In this document: positions 1 through 4,473 of the stretch, piece after piece | Position numbering within the stretch: position 1 is the stretch's first letter | Layout: every line of letters starts with the position of its first letter | Assembly: GCA_024699595.1 (NCBI GenBank) | Contig: JAILPG010000003.1 | Location: 1 to 7,612 of the forward strand | Reading direction: 5' to 3' | DNA length: 7,612 nucleotides | Source: Lachnospiraceae bacterium | Lineage (GTDB): Bacteria; Bacillota_A; Clostridia; Lachnospirales; Lachnospiraceae | The notes under the pieces: model-generated | Told to the model about the DNA's origin: nothing | The model's input: only the letters and a program-made list of their open reading frames with translations | The model's database searches: none | Translations under genes and position numbers: made by a program

Positions 1-641
1 GCTGCAGCTGCTATGATAGCGATATCCTCGGCGGATACCTTACCCTTCTTGACCCATACATAGATGAAGTTGAGCATAAGGCCAAGTACGAGAGCAAACA
101 GGAAGTTTGAGATATATTTCATGGGCTGTGCGATCCTTCCGCCCGAAAGCAGGGTATTGATCTCAGAAAAGCCTTCGGAAGCACAGCCGTAATAATCTGC
201 TCCGGATGCATATCTGTATATATTGTCGGTGATTATGTTTCCGTAATTATCATTGATACGCTTGTATATCGCACCGCTGCTCATTATGGATATAGTACGG
301 TCACCCATATCGATGCACAGCGTAGTACCGCTTGCGTTGTTAAACAGCTTGTAGCAGTAATCCTTTGTCGTCTGCACGCCGTCACGGGATCTTGTGGTGA
401 CAAAGGAAACGCCGCCGTATTCCGTGATAGGGATCATGTATTCCTGCAAAAGCTGTTTTTCCTCTGAATCAACGAGCAGATCCTCATCATCGATGATATA
501 GGCTTTGTAGCCGGTATTCGGATTCTCATAGGCTTCATATGCAAAAGTCACCGTAACGTTAACGAAGAAAAATGAAGCGCACAGGAGAGGGATGAGCAAA
601 AGCTTTGCCATTGTATTCTTCAAATATCTGTCAGCCTGCAT
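1..641 (-). CDS. TPM-domain membrane-anchored protein (YdjH-like), C-terminus cut by window edge
   Basis: The first 213 residues are visible; the C-terminus lies beyond position 1. The N-terminus is signal-peptide-like: a basic start (K8, K13), a hydrophobic core at about residues 14-33 and a plausible cleavage after TFA (residue 34). Next comes a region of about 140 residues beginning YIIDDEDLLVDSEEKQLLQE, which resembles the opening of TPM domains (an extracytoplasmic alpha/beta fold). A hydrophobic stretch at about 176-197 (FLFALVLGLMLNFIYVWV) followed by KKGK fits a transmembrane anchor with its tail in the cytoplasm. The start is fixed by AAAGGAGG eight bases upstream. That site lies inside the end of the zinc-ribbon gene, and the two reading frames overlap by 11 bases, so translation is probably coupled. 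The partner gene suggests a role like B. subtilis YdjH, which helps place an SPFH protein at the membrane. The biochemical activity cannot be read from the sequence. TPM assignment is by visual resemblance only. Confidence 0.75.
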   Translation of the reverse strand, partial: MQADRYLKNTMAKLLLIPLLCASFFFVNVTVTFAYEAYENPNTGYKAYIIDDEDLLVDSEEKQLLQEYMIPITEYGGVSFVTTRSRDGVQTTKDYCYKLFNNASGTTLCIDMGDRTISIMSSGAIYKRINDNYGNIITDNIYRYASGADYYGCASEGFSEINTLLSGGRIAQPMKYISNFLFALVLGLMLNFIYVWVKKGKVSAEDIAIIAAA

Positions 642-2229
642 CTCTGTTTCCTCCTTTCCTGTTGTGGAATTCCGGTATGGATCTTGTGGTCAGAAGATTG
701 TAATCCATGATCATCAACAGTGCGACGATAAGGCATACGATCATTGATAATGCGCTGCCGATGTATATCTTCCAGTCCTCTATGGTGTTGGTAGCAAGAG
801 TATAGAGAGCAATGAATTCGGAGACCGGAGGAAGCAGGGAAACAAGCTTCATTCGTTTTTCCCTGACCGTCGAAAGAGGCTTTAAGCTTATCAGGTAGAT
901 GACCACACCGCCTGCGAAGGTAAAAAAGCATCCGGCCAGTGAGCTGTCCCGTGAAAATTTGCTTGTGATGCCAATGGCGATCGACCCTATGGCAGCTATG
1001 CTCATGATGATGGTAAGCAGTGTGTTCCTTGACTTGCTCTTGCCTTTGATGAAATCAAACTTCGCCTTTTTAAGGGCTTCCCCGCTTAAGGATCCTATAT
1101 CATTCGCATGTGTCTCACGGTCTCTTACGGATATTATCTCCTTGGCATAGAAGCACTGTATTATAAGAGCCGCGCAGGCTGAAAGCTGCAAAAGCGCATG
1201 CGGGAGCACTAAGACGCTTAACAGGTTTGTGATGATGAAGATGATAAGTGCAATGATCCCGGAGGTCATTAAGAATTTCTTTATATCCACCGGTATCTCT
1301 GCGGACATCTTTCCGTTCTCACCGTTGATAACGCCGTAAGCGAGACGGTCACCTTTTCTCCAGGTTAGAAACCATACGGGGAAAAGGTTTAAATGTGCTT
1401 CCCTGATCTTTGTGCCGAAAAGCTCGTTTCTCTTCTGCAGATCGTTTGGAAGGGTGACGGTCGCACTTCCTCGGAAATCTTTTTTCACGTTTGAGATCAC
1501 CAGATCCTCGGCTGCCGACAGAGCCTGTTCCCTGTATACCGTATGGTCCACGTCAGCGGTATCCGTAAAGAACCCTGCAAGAAATGCGGGATTGAATTCC
1601 TTCATCTTTTCCTTATGAAAAGGAGCTATCTCTGACGCGATCTGGTCATCGAAGGCCGATGAGGCGTCTCTCGGAACCGGGATATTAAGCTTTTTGAGTT
1701 TGGGCTGTACGTTGTAGGTATCCGTATAATCGTAATTTCCCGAAGTGTAGGTGTCGACAACCTTTAAAACGGGTTCGTTGTCAAATCCCACATCCAGCTC
1801 CCAATAGGGCATGTAGATACCCCTGAATCCCTCAAGAAACTCGGGATCCGTAAATTCCTTCGGGGCATAGGGCTCTTTCTTTGCTTTTTCACTGTAGATC
1901 TTTTTGCAGTCTTCCTTGTTCTTGATAAACGGAACGACGAACCGGGGCTTCCTCTCGCGCGAAAGCCTTCCTTCAAGGATCGCCTGAGTGCCGCAGTAGC
2001 TGCAGAAGGTCACGGCAGTGCTGTCCGTGCTTGCAAGCTCGGCTCCGCAGGTGGTACAGGTGTAGATGGTGGTCTCGTAGGTGTCATCACCAAATCCTTC
2101 CTGTTCCTTTACTTCATCCATGGTCTCGTATTCACTGACAGGGAAGGTGCCGCCGCAGTACGGGCATTTGAGTATGGAGCCTTTCACATCGAGGACAAGG
2201 TCTCCGCTGCAGTTCTTACATTTAAACAT
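631..2229 (-). CDS. Zinc-ribbon multi-pass membrane protein (YdjG-like), 532 aa
   Basis: Four CxxC knuckles at the N-terminus form two zinc ribbons: C4/C7 with C22/C25, and C58/C61 with C76/C79. This is the domain often labelled TFIIB-type zinc ribbon or rubredoxin-like. A soluble region of about 230 residues follows, with VVPFIKNKE (from 98) and GIYMPYWELDV (137-147); the Y-x-P-Y-W element is typical of this family of bacterial ribbon-membrane proteins. The C-terminal part has about five hydrophobic segments, near 320-341, 344-362, 403-421, 430-448 and 488-508. The start at 2229 has GAGG six bases upstream. The next gene is a TPM protein overlapping by 11 bases, the same order as B. subtilis ydjG-ydjH, whose products help recruit the SPFH protein YdjI and the PspA homologue YdjF to the membrane. 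At 532 residues it appears longer than YdjG, mainly from the membrane part. The ribbon is probably structural or protein-binding rather than a transcription factor. Function by analogy only. Confidence 0.8.
   Translation of the reverse strand: MFKCKNCSGDLVLDVKGSILKCPYCGGTFPVSEYETMDEVKEQEGFGDDTYETTIYTCTTCGAELASTDSTAVTFCSYCGTQAILEGRLSRERKPRFVVPFIKNKEDCKKIYSEKAKKEPYAPKEFTDPEFLEGFRGIYMPYWELDVGFDNEPVLKVVDTYTSGNYDYTDTYNVQPKLKKLNIPVPRDASSAFDDQIASEIAPFHKEKMKEFNPAFLAGFFTDTADVDHTVYREQALSAAEDLVISNVKKDFRGSATVTLPNDLQKRNELFGTKIREAHLNLFPVWFLTWRKGDRLAYGVINGENGKMSAEIPVDIKKFLMTSGIIALIIFIITNLLSVLVLPHALLQLSACAALIIQCFYAKEIISVRDRETHANDIGSLSGEALKKAKFDFIKGKSKSRNTLLTIIMSIAAIGSIAIGITSKFSRDSSLAGCFFTFAGGVVIYLISLKPLSTVREKRMKLVSLLPPVSEFIALYTLATNTIEDWKIYIGSALSMIVCLIVALLMIMDYNLLTTRSIPEFHNRKGGNRDAG
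650..657 (-). promoter_or_regulatory. Strong Shine-Dalgarno of the TPM gene, inside the upstream gene
   Basis: Reading on the minus strand, AAAGGAGG sits eight bases before the ATG at 641. It decides this start over the in-frame Met11 and lies within the last codons of the zinc-ribbon gene, as expected for translational coupling. Confidence 0.8.
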
Positions 2230-2258
2230 GGTTTTCCTCGCTTAATGGGTTTTTTTAT

Positions 2259-2287
2259 ATTATACATTAGTTTGACTGTTTTGGCAC
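2259..2287 (-). promoter_or_regulatory. Sigma-A-type promoter for the zinc-ribbon/TPM operon
   Basis: On the minus strand, -35 GTGCCA (2282-2287, 4/6 to consensus) is separated by 17 bp from a perfect -10 TATAAT (2259-2264). Transcription should start near 2252, giving a leader of about 22 nt that carries the GAGG ribosome site at 2236-2239. It interlocks with the aspS promoter on the other strand. Confidence 0.65.
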
Positions 2288-2300
2288 TCTCTGATATCAT
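2272..2300 (+). promoter_or_regulatory. Extended -10 sigma-A promoter for aspS
   Basis: -35 TTGACT (2272-2277, 5/6) and -10 TATCAT (2295-2300, 5/6) are 17 bp apart, and TGA immediately before the -10 gives an extended TGn motif. The expected start is near 2307, leaving an untranslated leader of about 70 nt. That is too short for a T-box riboswitch, so aspS does not seem to be under tRNA-sensing attenuation here. Confidence 0.7.
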
Positions 2301-2353
2301 CAGTCAGGGGAAAAAACCTTCGTATCCTCAAAACGGTACGGGGAATTCATTTT

Positions 2354-2361
2354 GGAAAGGA
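2354..2361 (+). promoter_or_regulatory. Probable aspS ribosome binding site with unusually long spacing
   Basis: GGAAAGGA is the only purine-rich Shine-Dalgarno-like stretch before the aspS ATG at 2377, but it lies about 15 bases away instead of the usual 5-9. The intervening bases are A/T-rich. The start is nevertheless supported by protein alignment memory: AspRS proteins normally begin with a few residues and then an RTH-C-x-EL-like motif, here RTHNCNELRLENVG. Confidence 0.45.
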
Positions 2362-2376
2362 ATATCTGATAATAAA

Positions 2377-4140
2377 ATGACACAGTCAAGGACACATAAC
2401 TGCAATGAACTGAGGCTTGAAAACGTAGGAGAAAAGGTGGTGCTCTGCGGTTTCTACGACAACATGAGAAGGGTCAGCAGAAATCTGGGCTTTCTCATTC
2501 TGAGGGATTTTTACGGTACCACCCAGATCGTCTGTGAGACGGAAGAGATGATGGAAGCCTTAAACGGCGTTAACAACGAATCCACACTCTGCGTAAAGGG
2601 AAGCGTCAGGGAAAGATCGAATAAGAATCCGGGGATTGATACCGGAGATATCGAAGTGGTGCCTGAAAGCATCGAAGTACTGGGCAGATGTATATATAAC
2701 GAGCTTCCTTTTGAGATCAGTCATTCAAGAGAGGCTGATGAGGCAGTAAGGCTTAAATACAGATATCTTGACCTGCGTAATCCCGAAGTGAAGGAAAAGA
2801 TCGTATTAAGGAGCAGGATAGTGGCTGAGCTTCGAAAGAGCATGACGGAGCATGATTTTTTGGAGATCACCACACCTATCCTTACATGTTCATCGCCTGA
2901 AGGCGCAAGGGATTATCTGGTGCCTTCGAGAAACCACCCCGGGAAGTTCTATGCTCTTCCCCAGGCTCCGCAGCAGTTTAAACAGATACTGATGACTGCC
3001 GGATTTGACAGGTATTTCCAGATAGCGCCCTGCTTCAGAGACGAGGATGCAAGGGCCGACCGCTCGCCGGGAGAGTTCTACCAGCTTGATATGGAGATGG
3101 CTTTTGCAACACAGGAAGATGTTTTTGACGTGATAGAGGATGTCCTTCCTCCTGTTTTTGCAAAGTACGGTATATATAAAGAAGCATCCCGCGCACCCTT
3201 TAAGCGCATAGCCTACAGGGATGCCATGGAGACATACGGTACCGACAAGCCGGATCTTCGGATAGACTTAACGCTCACCGATGCCACAGAGCTTCTTGCA
3301 GGCTGCGGTTTTGCACCGTTTGAAGGAAATGTGGTGAAAGCCATAGTCGTAAGCGATTTCAATGCTTCCAGAAAAGTGATCGACAAGATCTGTGCGGATG
3401 CAGAGGTTATAAGCGGATTTAAGTCGTACTGGTTCAGGATCGACGAAAACGGAGAGATCGTCGGCGGCATAGCAAAGTTTTTACAGGATATAAAGGATAA
3501 GGTGAAGGATGAGCTTTCGCTTAAGCCCGGATGTTTCGTAGGCCTTACCTCCGGTAAGAAAGCCGATGCCCTTAAGGCAGCAGGTGTGCTCAGAAGATTC
3601 CTCGGTGAGGCATCTGAGGGCCATATGAAAAAGGACTGCTATGAGTTCTGCTGGATAGTGGACTTCCCGATGTATGAGATAGGAGAGGAATCGGGTGAGC
3701 TTGAGTTCTGCCACAATCCGTTCTCAATGCCCCAGGGCGGTATGGATGCCTTATGCAATAAGGATCCGCTTGATATACTGGCTTATCAGTATGACCTTGT
3801 ATGCAACGGAGTAGAGCTGTCTTCGGGCGCCGTAAGAAACCATGATCCCGAGATAATGATCAAGGCATTCTCCATAGTGGGTCTTTGCGAGACTGATGTT
3901 AAGGCCAAGTTCCCGGCAATGTACAATGCTTTCTGTTACGGAGCACCTCCGCATGCGGGAATAGCTCCGGGTGTTGACAGGATGATAATGCTGATCGCCG
4001 GTGAAGACAGCATCAGGGAGATAATCCCCTTCCCGATGAACAAAATGGCACAGGATGTTATGATGGGCGCACCTTCCGAGGTAAGTGAGAAGCAGCTTGA
4101 GGATGTGCATATAAGGATCGAACTTCCAAAAACCGAGTAG
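2377..4140 (+). CDS. aspS: Aspartyl-tRNA synthetase, 587 aa
   Basis: Cytoplasmic class II synthetase that charges tRNA with aspartate. Length is normal for the bacterial type. Domains in order: N-terminal OB-fold anticodon-binding domain (about 1-105, RTHNCNELRLENVG onward); catalytic core starting near YRYLDLR (128-134); motif 2 CFRDEDARADRSPGEFYQLD (219-238); a GAD insertion (about 285-420, with VKAIVV and AKFL); the flipping-loop region CHNPFSMPQGG (445-455); ELSSGAVRNHDP (480-491); and motif 3 GIAPGVDRMIML (528-539) with the ATP-binding arginine R535. The Met at 2377 is chosen over an in-frame ATG at 2245, because that extension has no ribosome site, runs through the promoter and would add 44 non-family residues. 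SPGEF in motif 2 (instead of QPEF) and HNPF (instead of HHPF) match, from memory, the alphaproteobacterial-style enzyme. Whether it also charges tRNA-Asn cannot be told. No clear terminator follows, so readthrough into the tRNA is possible. Confidence 0.97.
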   Translation: MTQSRTHNCNELRLENVGEKVVLCGFYDNMRRVSRNLGFLILRDFYGTTQIVCETEEMMEALNGVNNESTLCVKGSVRERSNKNPGIDTGDIEVVPESIEVLGRCIYNELPFEISHSREADEAVRLKYRYLDLRNPEVKEKIVLRSRIVAELRKSMTEHDFLEITTPILTCSSPEGARDYLVPSRNHPGKFYALPQAPQQFKQILMTAGFDRYFQIAPCFRDEDARADRSPGEFYQLDMEMAFATQEDVFDVIEDVLPPVFAKYGIYKEASRAPFKRIAYRDAMETYGTDKPDLRIDLTLTDATELLAGCGFAPFEGNVVKAIVVSDFNASRKVIDKICADAEVISGFKSYWFRIDENGEIVGGIAKFLQDIKDKVKDELSLKPGCFVGLTSGKKADALKAAGVLRRFLGEASEGHMKKDCYEFCWIVDFPMYEIGEESGELEFCHNPFSMPQGGMDALCNKDPLDILAYQYDLVCNGVELSSGAVRNHDPEIMIKAFSIVGLCETDVKAKFPAMYNAFCYGAPPHAGIAPGVDRMIMLIAGEDSIREIIPFPMNKMAQDVMMGAPSEVSEKQLEDVHIRIELPKTE

Positions 4141-4172
4141 AAACAGGGTCGGCGGTCCGTTTCAAACGGGGG

Positions 4173-4201
4173 TTGACGAAATACGATAAATATTCTAAAC
4201 T
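4173..4201 (+). promoter_or_regulatory. Probable promoter of tRNA-Leu
   Basis: -35 TTGACG (4173-4178, 5/6) and -10 TAAACT (4196-4201, 4/6) are separated by 17 bp, 50 bases before the tRNA. Transcription would begin near 4208. The rest of the 4141-4250 gap holds a small inverted repeat (CCGTT/AACGG, 4157-4169) with no T-run, so it is not a convincing aspS terminator. Confidence 0.5.
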
Positions 4202-4250
4202 ATCTGAGTGCTGTCTGAGGACGGTCTTTTCCCGACTTGACAGCGCCTGC

Positions 4251-4334
4251 GCAGGAATGGCGGAATTGGCAGACGCGCACGGTTCAGGTCCGTGTGATAG
4301 CAATATCATGAGGGTTCAAGTCCCTTTTCCTGCA
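4251..4334 (+). tRNA. tRNA-Leu, anticodon CAG
   Basis: 84-nt type II tRNA. The acceptor stem GCAGGAA (4251-4257) pairs perfectly with TTCCTGC (4327-4333), followed by discriminator A at 4334, the leucine identity base. The D-arm contains the GG of the loop (AATTGGCAGA). The anticodon stem CACGG/CCGTG (4278-4282/4290-4294) encloses loop TTCAGGT with anticodon CAG at 4285-4287, reading CUG. A long variable arm TGATA-GCAA-TATCA and the T-arm GAGGG-TTCAAGT-CCCTT complete the fold. The 3' CCA is not encoded, so it must be added after transcription. Confidence 0.95.
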
Positions 4335-4387
4335 TAAAAATCCAACCGAAAGGTTGGATTTTTTTATTGCAGGAATGGGACTTGAAC
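4314..4387. repeat. Large imperfect palindrome containing an inverted copy of the tRNA-Leu 3' end
   Basis: The left arm (4314-4347) runs from the T-loop of tRNA-Leu through its acceptor strand into the terminator. The right arm (4352-4387), read on the minus strand, repeats GTTCAAGTCCC exactly, then ATTCCTGC against TTTTCCTGC, then an A-rich run and TCCAACC. The outer part of the right arm is thus a tRNA 3'-end look-alike on the opposite strand. No anticodon arm, D-arm or 5' acceptor strand is found beyond 4388, and its T-stem is broken, so it is a fragment and not a second tRNA gene. GCAGGAATGG (4369-4378) is also a direct repeat of the tRNA 5' end (4251-4260). Confidence 0.85.
4336..4368 (+). 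terminator. Intrinsic terminator after tRNA-Leu (possibly bidirectional)
   Basis: AAATCCAACC (4338-4347) and GGTTGGATTT (4352-4361) form a 10-bp stem closed by a GAAA tetraloop, followed by more T residues to 4365. An A-run on the 5' side (4336-4340) means the hairpin can also act on the minus strand. It begins two bases after the tRNA. It probably ends the tRNA transcript and any aspS readthrough. Confidence 0.9.
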
Positions 4388-4392
4388 GCCTT

Positions 4393-4421
4393 TTGACCTT
4401 GGCATTAAAATATTGTAATAT
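4393..4421 (+). promoter_or_regulatory. Candidate promoter of the hybrid kinase gene
   Basis: -35 TTGACC (4393-4398, 5/6) lies 17 bp before TAATAT (4416-4421, 4/6). Transcription would begin near 4428, inside the left arm of the palindrome at 4425-4458. The -10 is imperfect, so this is a moderate call, but the preceding terminator implies the kinase needs its own promoter in this gap. Confidence 0.45.
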
Positions 4422-4424
4422 ACA

Positions 4425-4458
4425 GTAGACGTCATTGTACAAAAACAATGCCGTCTAC
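4425..4458. repeat. 34-bp palindrome at the kinase transcription start: operator or leader hairpin
   Basis: GTAGACG (4425-4431), a T, then CATTGT (4433-4438) are mirrored by ACAATG (4445-4450), a C, then CGTCTAC (4452-4458) around the centre ACAAAA. Thirteen of 14 positions in the arms pair. It overlaps the predicted +1 of the kinase promoter and ends 15 bases before the ATG at 4474. It has no T-run, so it is not an ordinary terminator. It could be a repressor operator or an RNA hairpin affecting translation. Confidence 0.8.
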
Positions 4459-4473
4459 TATTGTGGCGCGGTT

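Noticed and set aside
2245..2376. In-frame N-terminal extension of AspRS starting at ATG 2245, hydrophobic like a signal peptide
   Set aside because: It has no ribosome site, passes through both promoters, starts upstream of the predicted transcription start, and a cytoplasmic synthetase should not carry it.
2301..2376. T-box riboswitch upstream of aspS
   Set aside because: The leader is about 70 nt, far shorter than a T-box, and no T-box sequence or terminator hairpin is visible.
4237..4242. Perfect TTGACA box just before tRNA-Leu
   Set aside because: A matching -10 at 17 bp would fall inside the tRNA and none resembles TATAAT; the TTGACG/TAAACT pair upstream is better placed.
4369..4440. 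A second tRNA gene on the minus strand
   Set aside because: Only the T-loop and 3' acceptor strand are recognisable; the T-stem has mismatches, and no anticodon or D-arm follows.
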